Of a stretch of 64,000 nt of DNA, positions 1 through 10,610 are shown in pieces; position 1 is the first letter of the stretch; each line of letters opens with the position of its first letter. The notes beneath the pieces were generated by a model, which saw nothing but the letters and a program-made list of their open reading frames with translations, was not told the DNA's origin and made no database searches. Source of the stretch: a virus; the IMG/VR virus record IMGVR_UViG_3300021185_001174, positions 1 through 64,000 of that record, one strand, 5' to 3'. The position numbers were made by a program, and so were the translations under genes.

Positions 1-1348
1 ATAGATTTATAATACCATCTTCTGTATCAAGTTTAATAGTTCCGTCTGAATTAACAGTAAAGTTATCTGAATTAATTGTAAATGCATTTGAACCTGCACT
101 AATCTCATGTGTTGATGCATCGAATACACCTTCGATTTCGTTAATCGCACCTACTAGTGTTGATTGATGTACAGTCTCAAGGCCTGTAACATCTCCGATA
201 TCGCCTTGAATTTCTGTGATACCAGTTACAGCTGTTGTTGCTGTATAACCAGTAGCATTATTAATATCATTATGATTACCAAGTTCTGCTCTTAGTTCAT
301 TAATACCTGCTTTAAAATCATTAGCTGATAGACCAGTGAATGATACTCCACTATCATATAGATGTGTATCAATTTGGTTAAGTGCAGTTACTACTTCCTT
401 TGTTGAATATCTTGATTGTAAGTTTTCTACTGTTCCAATATCATCTTGCAATTCATTAACTGCATCTACAATATCACCAGTAATAACTTTAACTGCTTGA
501 CCATTGGTCGCTGGTGTATTAAGTTCTACTATATGAGAATCAGCAGGGGATAGATTAGTAATATTTCCATGATTGGCTCCAGCAATAGTATTACTTAAAC
601 CTAAGAATCTGATTAAATTTCCTGCGGCAAATACACCACTTACTGTTTTAACAAGTAGGGTAGTGGCATTAATATGATATACTGTTCCGTACCAACTACC
701 ATTGGCTTCTACACCTGCAACATTACTTTGTGTAGTGCCCTGATAAGATAATGTACCTTCTGTAATATCAGTTAGAGTATTACTTCCTGTAAGAGGTATT
801 GAACCTGCAATAGTAGGAACATGATAACCAGTAGCAGTTAAGTCTTGTACTAACTCTGTACCGGCCTTAGTAACTCTAATAGAACCGACTTGATAAGATT
901 CTGCAATAATTCTTACTACATTTGCATTACCTATACTACCAGTACCATCTGTTAAATCTTCTCCAGCATTAAAATTACCACTTGTATTTTTAACCAATAG
1001 TTTCTTCTTACCATCTACTATTGAAATACTTACTAGTGTTGCACTAAATCCACCTGATTGTGAAAGAGTAGAATCTGTTGCGAAACTTGCTGGAATGGTT
1101 GTACTATCTTTTAATACAATATATCCGCCGGTATTATCCAGAGTAACTTCTGGTAAGTAAGAAAATACTAGATTACTTCCAAAGAACTTCCCACCATTGG
1201 CAGTTGTAGCTGAATAAGAAAATACTTTATCTGCTAGTCTTGTAGTATCAAGTGTTGTACTATCTCCTTGATTAAAAGAGACTTCATTGGTCTTTTGTCT
1301 TAGTTCTTCTAAAGTATTATTCTTTAAAACTTTAATATCATTTGCCAT
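1..1348 (-). CDS. Tail-fibre-like virion protein, C-terminus beyond window
   Basis: Open frame from an ATG at 1348 running leftward off the window; the stop codon is not present, so at least 449 residues are visible. The protein is low in charge and rich in Thr, Ser, Asn and Gly, with repeated short segments of the form AVNEL/GINEL/AINEI followed by a G-D-I-G type turn, as in many phage fibre shafts and tips. The start overlaps the stop of the upstream 66-residue gene as TAATG, so translation is probably coupled. It lies directly downstream of the DUF4815 protein and baseplate genes. The fibre role is inferred from repeats and context; no receptor-binding domain can be named. Confidence 0.75.
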   Translation of the reverse strand, partial: MANDIKVLKNNTLEELRQKTNEVSFNQGDSTTLDTTRLADKVFSYSATTANGGKFFGSNLVFSYLPEVTLDNTGGYIVLKDSTTIPASFATDSTLSQSGGFSATLVSISIVDGKKKLLVKNTSGNFNAGEDLTDGTGSIGNANVVRIIAESYQVGSIRVTKAGTELVQDLTATGYHVPTIAGSIPLTGSNTLTDITEGTLSYQGTTQSNVAGVEANGSWYGTVYHINATTLLVKTVSGVFAAGNLIRFLGLSNTIAGANHGNITNLSPADSHIVELNTPATNGQAVKVITGDIVDAVNELQDDIGTVENLQSRYSTKEVVTALNQIDTHLYDSGVSFTGLSANDFKAGINELRAELGNHNDINNATGYTATTAVTGITEIQGDIGDVTGLETVHQSTLVGAINEIEGVFDASTHEISAGSNAFTINSDNFTVNSDGTIKLDTEDGIINL

Positions 1349-1548
1349 TATTTACCACCTAGTGTTTTAAGGAGTTCTTTTATTTCAGCCATATCGGCCT
1401 TTAAACTTTGAAATTCATCTTCGAACTTCTGCTGATTTTTTATTTGTTTAAGTCGATTTTCATAACCATTCATACTAGTATTTATAATGGCATTACTATG
1501 GATATCTCGTTCTAATTCCAAATTATTTTTTATTTTTACTCTTTCCAT
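1348..1548 (-). CDS. Small coiled-coil protein between virion genes
   Basis: A 66-residue charged protein, mostly predicted helix, with heptad-like Leu/Ile spacing in its second half (the LKADMAEIKELL region). I chose the ATG at 1548 because it follows the upstream stop codon as TAAAATG; the longer frame begins with TTG at 1563 inside the preceding gene. Its own stop overlaps the next start as TAATG. Function is unknown; position between the DUF4815 protein and a fibre-like gene suggests a fibre or baseplate accessory or chaperone. Confidence 0.65.
   Translation of the reverse strand: MERVKIKNNLELERDIHSNAIINTSMNGYENRLKQIKNQQKFEDEFQSLKADMAEIKELLKTLGGK
1479..1486 (-). promoter_or_regulatory. 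Candidate T4-type late promoter
   Basis: Minus-strand TATAAATA, the T4 gp55-type late consensus, lies inside the 66-residue gene, about 130 bases before the fibre-like gene starting at 1348. It could give extra transcripts of that fibre gene; in AT-rich DNA an isolated octamer can be coincidental. Confidence 0.4.
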
Positions 1549-1549
1549 T

Positions 1550-4500
1550 TTATGTATTCGCAATTGCCCTTAGATTTTTAACAGTAGGGACATAACAACT
1601 ATTAGCACTTCTTAATACAATCTTAATTGAAAAAGCACTAAATGGAAATCCAGTTGCAACTTGATAATGTGCTTCGTGATAATTAAATTCATTTTGATTA
1701 ATTGGTAGTGGCAATAAAGGATTAATAAGAGTCCAGCCAATATCATCAAAGTCTATATCAGTATCATCTGTTGCTTTATAGTAAACATCAATACTAGAGC
1801 CAGTAGGTCTATTTGTATCTAAGAAGATATCTATATTACTACCGTCTGTATTTAGTTCTACTTTCTTAGTGATATACTTAGCAATATTACTAGTACCAGT
1901 AGCATTAGTTTCTGCAACATAAGTACCCTTAGTATTATAACCAGCCGCATTAGTAGTGGCATCATTAATTCTATTCTGAACACATATTGCTGATGTTCTA
2001 TTTAAATCAATTACTGGAGATAGATTTTCTATTCCATTATTACTTAGTACTGCGTTTATCTGATAAGTTCCTTGTTGAGTAAGACTGTTATGAGTTTTAT
2101 TAATTCCTGATACAACAGAATTAGGAACTTCAAGTTGAGTATTTTGATTTGCGATAATTGGAACTTCGGTACTATTAGCATAGAGTGTTTGAGCAGAATC
2201 ACTATTTCCATCTAGGGATTTAGTGGTCATTCCAATATGACTAAATGTAATAGTTACATCATCACTCGTATCATCTGGGTTACCAGGGAACTCAAGTGTT
2301 TGTGCATTAAGTCTGGTTAAATCATACATCTGATTTTCTGTGGCTGTAACTTCAACACCACCACCTCTTCTTCCATCGGCCACTGTTGCAGTTTCCTCAT
2401 TACCTAATACTAGTACATAAGAATCATGTTCTGCCTTAGTTACTACATGAGAACCTTCAAATACTGTTCTGGCCAAGCCATTAATACTAGTTGTAGTAGT
2501 AGGAATTGATAGAGTGACTTTGTGTTGAGTATCAGACCCATACATACCATGGTTTGGATGTAGAACTCTAATAGTAGTTGTATTTGCACTTGCATCTTTA
2601 GATAAGAATATAAATGGGTCTGCAACTAGCTCTTTAGGTGGTACTGCATCGTTAATTAAACTTACTGCCGCAGATGAACCTGTAAAGGATGCTCTATTTA
2701 ATTTAAACTTAAGGTCTTTAGTTTGTTCAGGAGTCCAAGTAGAAGCATTTGCAGAAGTAAAGAATACTCCGTTAAATGGCTGTTTAGTAATTCTATAATT
2801 ACCATTGGTTAAATCAAACTTACTAGTCTCTGAAACATATACTTTATATTCACTAGAGTTTGAAACCAATACTATGGCATATTCAGTACCTTCTTTAAGA
2901 TATACTGGATGGTCCCAACTAATAGTGGTCGCGACGTCAGCATTACCAACACCATCATTTGCAGTCATATCTGATGCAACACTAATACTACTTGGGTATA
3001 CAACTGTAGATGCACCTGGTACTTCTCTCTGAGTTGGTATACCATTTTCTACTTCTCTAATAGAAACATGAATTGGAATATTTGCATCTTTAATCGCAAA
3101 GAATAAATCTACTGATGTAGTAAAAATACCACCCTGAGTATCAACTACAAAAGTTTCTGCAAGAGGGTCATAGTATCTAACTAATTCGTGAGTTGTTTCA
3201 CTGGTTCTTTGTGTAACTGCATTAGTTTCACTTACTTCTCTATAAGCAATTCTAGGGACTTTAGTAGAAATAATTGTTTTCTGATATGTTTCTAATACAC
3301 CTTGTGAATAAAAATTAACTAGGGCTTTAGTAGTAGAATTAGCATCAGTATTGCTATTTGAATCAGTTAGTTTAAATTCTCTTGTTCCTGACTTGAATTT
3401 TAATACATCATTTCTAGGAATGATAAATGAACCGATACATCTTCCCGCCGCATCTGATACTAGAGCACCACTACTGCTTCCTGGGTGTGAAGTCTTACCT
3501 TGATAAGTAATAACATCTGCTCTATCAGAGAATTCTTCAAATGATGATTCTTGTCTGCAATAAGCAGTAACATCAACACCATTAAAGAATGCATATAACT
3601 TAGTAGAAGGTTTTAATAGTTCTGCATCAAAGAATATTTTTCTTGACCTCATAAATGGTATGAAATTAACTTCAACAACTGTGTTTGCAACTTCTTTAGT
3701 TTCTCTATCAAATGCAACGTATGCATCTTGGCCTGTTCTAGTTGCAGTTCCTGTTTGTGTAACAGCTCTAGTAACAGTATTAACTTCTGCTCTGGCCTTA
3801 CCCCTAGTATTTGCAACACCAGTTAATCTTTGGCCTTCTCTACCTGAAACAATTTGATTTCTTCGACTTACTACATTGCCTACACTTCTACCAGTCCAGT
3901 TAGTTTCCCATTCGTTCCAAACAGTACCCAGAATTCCCTCTGATTCTGCCATAGTAACAAACTGGTCAAATGCACTTGTATCATCAATGATAATATCTGG
4001 TCTTTGGTCTACATCTTTCCATTCATCTGATTCTGGTGATAGTCTTACTATTCCGTCCCAGATTACTACATCATAAGGATTAACAAATTCGGCATATGAA
4101 GAGTATGGTTGATTAAGCTCAACTACATTTGTATATGGCATTGTAATAATACCACCTTTTGCAGACTTAACTGCAGTACCACTATCTCCTGTTTTTCTAA
4201 TAAGATTGATACTTCTTTCATCAAACTTAGGTCTTAGTATACCTGCATCTCTATCTACTGAAACATCATAATCTGGGTGAGATGCATCTCCGATACCATG
4301 ACCAAAGAAACCATCTACAATAAATCCATTTTTAAATCTTGCTTGACCACTTCCATCAAAGAGTTGTGCCTCTGATGCAGATTTTTCTAATAGTGAAAGT
4401 GATGTATAATATTCTAATCTCTTAACACGAGAATCAATGGCACCAATATCTCTCATAGTATATCTTTTATTATCAATCTTTTGAACTCTAACATCTTCAA

Positions 4501-6952
4501 CACTAAACACATAAGGATTTAAACTAATATTATAAAGGTGAATAGCATTTTCTAAGTTCTGAGGTTCTACTGGATATAAACCTGATTCACCTTTTACTAC
4601 TTTATATGTTCCATCTTTAGCCAGGAATAACTTATCAATTCTTCCAACATAGTGGGTTAGATTATATGAAACTGTGCCAACTGGAGGTAGCATATTAAGT
4701 CCTGAGTGACCAGCACCTGTACTAAATTCTTGGCCTGTTGTTGTTCCTGACCTACCTTTAGTTGGTCTAAAATCTATTACATCTCTTAAGGCCCTTCCGT
4801 TATAAGAACCTATATCAGCATAAGGAATCGCACCATAAGAATCAACCGAGAAATAATTACCAGATTCATTATGGGTAAAACATTTAAAGGTTACAGTAAA
4901 GTTACCTGCAGGAAGAGTTTGTCCACCTTTTAGAATTACTTTACCTCTATCATAATAGGAATCTCTTTGACCGTTATCTAAAATAAACTTATCGGTTACT
5001 ACATTATTTGCAGAATCTCTAATTTCTGTTAACTCTCTAATATCAACCTCATTCAATTCATAAATCGATTGAGATGAACTATATGTAAATGTTGTACTTC
5101 CATTATCTTTTACAGTTTTAGTTTTTACTGAACCTGCAGTAATAGCACCAGTACATATAACGGTAATACTTTCTCCGTCATTACTACCTAGAGTGCTTAA
5201 TGATATAGCTCCACCACCTACACCGCTTACTGTAGAGTCTGGTGCAGACACCGCATCATTATTATCAGATAAGGCTCCAATATGATAAATAACATCATCA
5301 TCATTTGCAAGTGAAACTCCTGATGGCATGTTAATAGTTACAGAAGTACCTGAAATAGTTCCGGAAACTTTTACCCTTACATTATATGCAGCCGTAAAAT
5401 TGCCACCAGTCTTTAGTGTTTTTACTGCTGAAGTTGGTAGTGAGTATATTAAACTATTATTACCTGTTTCGAATCTAGTTCCTAAAATACCAGTAGTAAC
5501 TAAAGTACTACCATTTCTTGCACCTAAATTAGCTTCAAAGTTAGTGCCTTGAGAAACTTTTTGAACTGAACTAAATGCTTGGCCAGAGGACATTGTTACA
5601 TCAAAGATGTATAATCTAAAGTGTTGTGGAGAAGCTGAATCATGTTCGAAGCCTCTTGCTCTTGCAGTACCTATAGTCGCACTACTTGAATTCAATAAAT
5701 TTACTGTAGTAAAGTCATTAATATCTGGTGTGCCTTCACACTCGTTAGGGTCTAATTTAATATAGTTACCAAATCCAACAGATTGAGTAATACCATTAAT
5801 TACCCTTTCATCAGATGAACCTCTACCCTTGTCTAAGATTACATGATTGGTTTGAGTTTTTTCTATTCTTCGGCCTTCAATATATGCAACACTAGGTTCT
5901 ATGCCTATTGCAAGTTTTGCATCATTACCACCTTGACTGGAAGTTAAGTAACCATTATTTCCAGCTTCGTCATTTAAGTGTTCTTTTATATCAAGGATAA
6001 ACGGTGCAAGAATATAGTCTCCTGATTCTTCTGATGTTCTTCTTTCAAATCTATCAGAGAGTCCAGTATCAATAGGAGCATCATCTTTCTTGGTAATTAT
6101 ACCAGATTTAATATTTGCTAGGTGAATGTAGTCATTGACAGCCCTACTATCTAAGCTAATATTCTCTTTAATTAGATTTAGATTGATAACATATCTATTA
6201 GCGCCTGGAGCAGATTCATTAGGACTTCCTGTAGCATTATCTACTAAATCTTCAAAGCCTGAATCTAGGTTGGACTTTTCACCACCTGTAACTTCTAAAC
6301 CAATGATGTAAGTTGGAGTATTACTATACTTATCAAGGAGGATAGTTTCGGCTGGTACATGAACAAATGAACCGTTAACAAAAAATACACCTTCTTCAAT
6401 TGCATATGCTGAACCAAAACCAATAGGATTTGCAACTGCACCTACACCTGTTGAAGAACTTACTGTCGCACTTACAACACTACCAGTAGTAGTTGAAATA
6501 ACATCACCTTCTGAAAAGATTGAAGTTGTTGTATTAGTACCAGAGTTTACATATTCAAGATAAAGAGTATCAGGTTCTGCAGTACCACCAACTGTTTCTG
6601 CGGCAACTACTTTTAATACTTTTGCCTTAAGACCGGCAGTATTTGTAATCTCTTTACCTACGAAAGTGGAAAGATAAGTAGAAATGGCAGTACTACTATG
6701 AGTAGGATTTAACTTAATGTATTGATAGTTACTAACAAGAAGTGTTTGCTTACCACCGAGCACTCTATCGCCGTCAGCAAAGGTATATTGTCCTAACTTA
6801 TCAATTTGTGCTTGGAGTGCAGTTTGTAATTGAGTTAATTCTCTTGCCTGAACTGCGAATCCTGGACGAAATAAAATCCTATGATAGTTCTTTGTTTCGT
6901 CAAAATCATCATAGTATGGAGCGCCGAATTTTTTTACATTTGTTATAGCCAT
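1550..6952 (-). CDS. Giant virion structural protein, DUF4815 family
   Basis: An 1800-residue protein whose N-terminal 70 residues (AITNVKKFGAPYYDDF, then FRPGFAVQARELTQLQ) carry the hallmark of the DUF4815 family, widespread in marine T4-like phages. The remainder is Ser/Thr/Gly/Asn-rich with predicted beta structure and no signal peptide or membrane segment. It follows the gp8-like wedge gene in the baseplate operon, the place where T4 has gp9-gp12. A role as a large baseplate-attached or tail-fibre protein is inferred from family and position; the exact role is unknown. This is the largest gene in the window and has no frameshift. Confidence 0.85.
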   Translation of the reverse strand: MAITNVKKFGAPYYDDFDETKNYHRILFRPGFAVQARELTQLQTALQAQIDKLGQYTFADGDRVLGGKQTLLVSNYQYIKLNPTHSSTAISTYLSTFVGKEITNTAGLKAKVLKVVAAETVGGTAEPDTLYLEYVNSGTNTTTSIFSEGDVISTTTGSVVSATVSSSTGVGAVANPIGFGSAYAIEEGVFFVNGSFVHVPAETILLDKYSNTPTYIIGLEVTGGEKSNLDSGFEDLVDNATGSPNESAPGANRYVINLNLIKENISLDSRAVNDYIHLANIKSGIITKKDDAPIDTGLSDRFERRTSEESGDYILAPFILDIKEHLNDEAGNNGYLTSSQGGNDAKLAIGIEPSVAYIEGRRIEKTQTNHVILDKGRGSSDERVINGITQSVGFGNYIKLDPNECEGTPDINDFTTVNLLNSSSATIGTARARGFEHDSASPQHFRLYIFDVTMSSGQAFSSVQKVSQGTNFEANLGARNGSTLVTTGILGTRFETGNNSLIYSLPTSAVKTLKTGGNFTAAYNVRVKVSGTISGTSVTINMPSGVSLANDDDVIYHIGALSDNNDAVSAPDSTVSGVGGGAISLSTLGSNDGESITVICTGAITAGSVKTKTVKDNGSTTFTYSSSQSIYELNEVDIRELTEIRDSANNVVTDKFILDNGQRDSYYDRGKVILKGGQTLPAGNFTVTFKCFTHNESGNYFSVDSYGAIPYADIGSYNGRALRDVIDFRPTKGRSGTTTGQEFSTGAGHSGLNMLPPVGTVSYNLTHYVGRIDKLFLAKDGTYKVVKGESGLYPVEPQNLENAIHLYNISLNPYVFSVEDVRVQKIDNKRYTMRDIGAIDSRVKRLEYYTSLSLLEKSASEAQLFDGSGQARFKNGFIVDGFFGHGIGDASHPDYDVSVDRDAGILRPKFDERSINLIRKTGDSGTAVKSAKGGIITMPYTNVVELNQPYSSYAEFVNPYDVVIWDGIVRLSPESDEWKDVDQRPDIIIDDTSAFDQFVTMAESEGILGTVWNEWETNWTGRSVGNVVSRRNQIVSGREGQRLTGVANTRGKARAEVNTVTRAVTQTGTATRTGQDAYVAFDRETKEVANTVVEVNFIPFMRSRKIFFDAELLKPSTKLYAFFNGVDVTAYCRQESSFEEFSDRADVITYQGKTSHPGSSSGALVSDAAGRCIGSFIIPRNDVLKFKSGTREFKLTDSNSNTDANSTTKALVNFYSQGVLETYQKTIISTKVPRIAYREVSETNAVTQRTSETTHELVRYYDPLAETFVVDTQGGIFTTSVDLFFAIKDANIPIHVSIREVENGIPTQREVPGASTVVYPSSISVASDMTANDGVGNADVATTISWDHPVYLKEGTEYAIVLVSNSSEYKVYVSETSKFDLTNGNYRITKQPFNGVFFTSANASTWTPEQTKDLKFKLNRASFTGSSAAVSLINDAVPPKELVADPFIFLSKDASANTTTIRVLHPNHGMYGSDTQHKVTLSIPTTTTSINGLARTVFEGSHVVTKAEHDSYVLVLGNEETATVADGRRGGGVEVTATENQMYDLTRLNAQTLEFPGNPDDTSDDVTITFSHIGMTTKSLDGNSDSAQTLYANSTEVPIIANQNTQLEVPNSVVSGINKTHNSLTQQGTYQINAVLSNNGIENLSPVIDLNRTSAICVQNRINDATTNAAGYNTKGTYVAETNATGTSNIAKYITKKVELNTDGSNIDIFLDTNRPTGSSIDVYYKATDDTDIDFDDIGWTLINPLLPLPINQNEFNYHEAHYQVATGFPFSAFSIKIVLRSANSCYVPTVKNLRAIANT

Positions 6953-6972
6953 TTATATTCTCTCTTTTTATA

Positions 6973-6980
6973 TATTTATA
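6973..6980 (-). promoter_or_regulatory. Late promoter for the DUF4815 gene
   Basis: Minus-strand TATAAATA stands 20 bases before the ATG at 6952, with an AAAAGAGAG ribosome-binding stretch between. Sequence and placement match T4 late promoters. Confidence 0.6.
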
Positions 6981-6989
6981 GAACTTATT

Positions 6990-8408
6990 TTAGAATTCTA
7001 TAATACATTTAATATCTTCAATCTGTGATGCAGTTCTTGAAATAGGTGCTCTATTTTCAAGGAATACTAATTGACCACTACCTTCAACAAATTCTGAATT
7101 CTGAAGTGAGTTAGAGGTAACTGTACTTGAATTACCACCTGTTGGTAAAGTTCCATTAATAGCTTCACCACCTGTAGCAAAGGATTTAAATCCAGTCTTT
7201 CTATTTTGGTAATAGTATAATCTCTTATTTGCAACATCAATTTCTGCAAGGTATGCCTTGGCAGTTGATGTACCACCAGTAAGTAGAGCATCAACATTAT
7301 ATGTAGTGACATCAGCACTTGAATCCATTTGTAAATACTTAAGACCCTTTAGAGTAGATGCTGTTGCAACTGTTGTAGTTGCCGCACCGTTTGCTTGACC
7401 ACTATTATCTGCTCTCTTAAATGGATTTTTAAGAATTCCTATTTGTCTAAAGTCGTTACCAACAGTTAAGTCTCCACCTTCAGCAGAATCTAACTGAGCA
7501 TTAAGAGCAATATAAAAAGCTCCTAGTTCTTTTACTGGGTCAACTCCGTGCCCTAATGGTGGTGATATAACTGCTCTTGCAGAACCACCTGAACCACCGC
7601 CACCACTAATAACGATATCAGCAATAGTATAGTCTGTTCCTTTATTAGTAATATTGATACTTGCAATAGTTTGATTTGAACCTGTTCCAGCCATTGTTAT
7701 TTGAGCCGCTGCAACTGTAGCACTTGTTCCATCACCTGAAATAGTTACAGTTGGTTTACTTGAATACCCTGTACCTGCATTGGTAACTTCAATTCTTTCA
7801 ATACCTGCGGCATTAGCATTAGATGCTGAAAGTATTTGCGAAGACTGTTGCGGAAAGTCTACACTAGTATCTGCCAAAACAGGTGATACTGCCAATGTTT
7901 TTACTGGCATATATGAATTAGTTAAGAATTTTTCCGAATCAGCTGTAGTAATAGTATACATATATTTCCATGTATACCCATCACCTAAAGTAACCGGTGC
8001 AACTCCAGTATGAACTGGCTGTACTGATGTTACTGATGGCCCGGCCTTAATACATTTATAAACTTTAAATTCTGACCTAGTAACAACATAAAATCTTTCA
8101 TCAAAGATGTCAGAATCATTTGAATCCCATGCCACATATGTCTGGCCGTCATCATAATTGTATCTAGGTACTACATGAGAAATGTCACTTGAAGTGACCC
8201 TCTTCATGCCGAGTAATTGTTGGAATGACTCACTAGTATCATCTATGTGGTCACCAGGGACGAAAGGAGTTGTGTCGGTAAGGTCGGAAGTGGCATTCGA
8301 CCAAACATCTGATTTACCGATGGTCAAATAAACACTGGAGCCTGTGACATCTTCCTTGAAATTCTCTGCATTGAGAACTCTAAAAGGGGTTGTAATAATT
8401 GCTGCCAT
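6990..8408 (-). CDS. 8: Baseplate wedge protein gp8-like
   Basis: A 472-residue protein matching T4 gp8 in ordered landmarks: a YLTIGKSDVWSN segment near the start (T4: FITFGRSEPWSS), GDGYTWKYMY in the middle (T4: GDGYVWEYLF), FRQIGILKNP (T4: FRQISIITNP) and a closing LENRAPI...EDIK segment (T4: MENRPPI...EEIN). gp8 dimers join gp7 and gp6 in the wedge. It is longer than T4 gp8 (334 residues); part of the excess is two Gly-rich repeats (TNAGTGYSSKPTVTISG type) that also occur five times in the upstream wedge protein. It is transcribed after gp25, gp6 and a gp7-position gene, as in T4. Confidence 0.85.
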   Translation of the reverse strand: MAAIITTPFRVLNAENFKEDVTGSSVYLTIGKSDVWSNATSDLTDTTPFVPGDHIDDTSESFQQLLGMKRVTSSDISHVVPRYNYDDGQTYVAWDSNDSDIFDERFYVVTRSEFKVYKCIKAGPSVTSVQPVHTGVAPVTLGDGYTWKYMYTITTADSEKFLTNSYMPVKTLAVSPVLADTSVDFPQQSSQILSASNANAAGIERIEVTNAGTGYSSKPTVTISGDGTSATVAAAQITMAGTGSNQTIASINITNKGTDYTIADIVISGGGGSGGSARAVISPPLGHGVDPVKELGAFYIALNAQLDSAEGGDLTVGNDFRQIGILKNPFKRADNSGQANGAATTTVATASTLKGLKYLQMDSSADVTTYNVDALLTGGTSTAKAYLAEIDVANKRLYYYQNRKTGFKSFATGGEAINGTLPTGGNSSTVTSNSLQNSEFVEGSGQLVFLENRAPISRTASQIEDIKCIIEF

Positions 8409-8428
8409 AATTCTTTCCTATGTTTATG

Positions 8429-10609
8429 TTAATCTAAGTTTATAAAACTACTATTGTTATAACTATTTATAGTGTTTTTATATTTGTTTTGTATGATTTG
8501 CGAACCTAATTGTTCTATTGTAAAGTTACTATTAAAGAGTTTATCACTCTCATAAAAACTATTCCCTTTACTATTAAAATAGTTATTTAATCTTGTTTGA
8601 TTTAAATCATTAAGTAATACAATAAGTATTGCCTTAATATCTTTAGCTCTGTATTCTGATACTGCAGTAGAACCTAGTGTAACACTTGGGTCAAATACAT
8701 ATCCGTTACCATTGTTAGTTATACTTATAGTAGTTATTCCTGATGGTAATAGCAATACTTCTGCACTTGCATTACTTCCACTTCCACCACTAAATGTAAT
8801 AGTAGGTGATTCGGTGTATCCACTGCCTTGATTTGTTATTACAACACCATCAACTTCACCTAAGTTATTTATTATAGCATAACCTAAGGCAGTTACACCA
8901 CTAGATGGAGCAGAGAATGTAACACTTGGCCTTGATGAATAATTAGCACCACCTGATATAATACTTACTCTTTGAACTCCTGTTGGTTCTAAATTAAACT
9001 TGGCCGTTGCCTGTACATTAGTACTTAAAGGAATTCCATCTTGGTCAGCTGCAGTAGGTGGTCCAATTTTTATAATAGGAGGTTTACGATATTCTCTAAT
9101 TGCCACAGATTCTGTAGGGAAAGAAAGACTAGTAACTGTTCCAACTCCACTGTTTGCCGATACTGCTAGTGAAGCAGAAGTATAACCAGTATTTGTTCCA
9201 CTTATAGTAACCGACTCTATCTCTCCTAGTGCATTAAGAACTGGAGTTAATGTAGCATTTCCACCCTCTGCAATTGAAATTGTAGGATTGGAACTAAAGC
9301 CAAATCCAGGGTTAATAACTTGCACTGAAGTAATTGAACCATTAGTAATCTGTGCAGAAAGAACTGCGTTACGACTTATCTTTGCTTCTGCAGTAGGGGT
9401 AAACATAGAAGCAAATGCCTCTACTAATAATGGTATATCTTCAACACCAATTAATCCTGGCTGAATACCAGGCATAGATGATAATGTAAATCTATTAATT
9501 CTAGTAGCACCATAGGCATTTACTAGTTGACTTACCAACTGGCCAGTTTCTGGATTTTTAGTCTGTACTGTAACACCTTTATTGTTATCACCAAATGCCG
9601 CTCTTGTAAGTTGTAAAAGAATTAAAATTTCACCGAAGAATATAAATCCTGCAGGGTGTACTAGTCTATTAAATACACTATCCCAATCTTCAATATTTCT
9701 ACCTGTCTTAATAAGATAACTATATTTTTGGTATCTATAACTATCTTGTAATCTAATTTTTTTCTCTGATAAGAAACCTTTAGTTGAGATAAATTGATTT
9801 GCATCTGAATCCCAATCTCCAGAAGATGGTATAAGAGTATTATCCCATGGTCGGGTTACTTCTACTTCATCTTCAAAGAACAATCTAAAAAATGTGGCTA
9901 TGGAATCTTGTGAACCTCTTACCTTATAAAAATCAATAATTCTTTTATAAAGAGTTGCCTTATTAACTGCTATGTCTCTAGGAATAATAGCGGCAATTTC
10001 TTTTTGCATAAACTTTAAATATTCACTAGTAGGGTCAGCATTATCATCTAGGTTCTTATCAATGTCCATTGCATCTTCTAATGCATTAAGTACATATGAT
10101 GGCCCAGGTCCTACCCAGTTTTTAACCAGAGTAGTTAATTTACCAGTCTTAGTATTATGGGCAGATAATCCACTAACAGTAAAAGTTTTACCTACTTCCG
10201 TAGTACTTTTAGCAAGTGAACCAGGAAGCTCATTACCATTTGATATCTGTACGTTTGCACTAGATAGAGTGATTACTGTTCCGTCATCTAATACTAGTGT
10301 ACTGTTTGCTCCATTGTGGTCTGTAAAGAATTCATTACCATTTGAGTCTGGGTCTGGATATCTAAAGACTGCCTGACCATCTAAAATTCTATCTGAGAAA
10401 GATTCGGTAGTTTGATAAATAAACTCATTCATATTCATAAATTCGTAATATGATTCCAAGAGTTTTTGAATACCGACATTACTAGTAACATCAATATTAT
10501 CCAATATACCATCTGGTATTAATTGTTTTACCTGCAAGTCTTCTTTGGACTTTCTCTTTGAAGAAAATACCGACTCTACATATCCTGGTGAATTATTATC
10601 TATTGACAT
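8429..10609 (-). CDS. Baseplate wedge protein in gp7 position
   Basis: A 726-residue structural protein between gp6 and gp8, the T4 gp7 place. The N-terminal third is mixed helical and includes a segment (IPRDIAVNKATLYKRI, then FYKVRGSQDS) of a kind common in marine phage baseplate proteins. The C-terminal half holds five repeats of the pattern (I/V)xI(T/S)NxGxGYxxxPxVTxSG, predicted short beta strands. It is shorter than T4 gp7 (1032 residues) and I cannot align it to gp7 by eye, so the gp7 label rests on gene order. It ends just before gp8 and starts 2 bases after the gp6 stop. Confidence 0.6.
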   Translation of the reverse strand: MSIDNNSPGYVESVFSSKRKSKEDLQVKQLIPDGILDNIDVTSNVGIQKLLESYYEFMNMNEFIYQTTESFSDRILDGQAVFRYPDPDSNGNEFFTDHNGANSTLVLDDGTVITLSSANVQISNGNELPGSLAKSTTEVGKTFTVSGLSAHNTKTGKLTTLVKNWVGPGPSYVLNALEDAMDIDKNLDDNADPTSEYLKFMQKEIAAIIPRDIAVNKATLYKRIIDFYKVRGSQDSIATFFRLFFEDEVEVTRPWDNTLIPSSGDWDSDANQFISTKGFLSEKKIRLQDSYRYQKYSYLIKTGRNIEDWDSVFNRLVHPAGFIFFGEILILLQLTRAAFGDNNKGVTVQTKNPETGQLVSQLVNAYGATRINRFTLSSMPGIQPGLIGVEDIPLLVEAFASMFTPTAEAKISRNAVLSAQITNGSITSVQVINPGFGFSSNPTISIAEGGNATLTPVLNALGEIESVTISGTNTGYTSASLAVSANSGVGTVTSLSFPTESVAIREYRKPPIIKIGPPTAADQDGIPLSTNVQATAKFNLEPTGVQRVSIISGGANYSSRPSVTFSAPSSGVTALGYAIINNLGEVDGVVITNQGSGYTESPTITFSGGSGSNASAEVLLLPSGITTISITNNGNGYVFDPSVTLGSTAVSEYRAKDIKAILIVLLNDLNQTRLNNYFNSKGNSFYESDKLFNSNFTIEQLGSQIIQNKYKNTINSYNNSSFINLD
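8464..8471 (-). promoter_or_regulatory. Late promoter before gp8-like gene
   Basis: Minus-strand TATAAATA inside the 3' end of the preceding wedge gene, 55 bases before the gp8-like start at 8408; spacing suits a late transcript with a short leader. Confidence 0.5.
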
Positions 10610-10610
10610 A

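Noticed and set aside
9972-10376. 134-residue plus-strand frame opposite the gp7-position gene
   Set aside because: Hydrophobic low-complexity translation, no start signal, antisense to a conserved structural gene.
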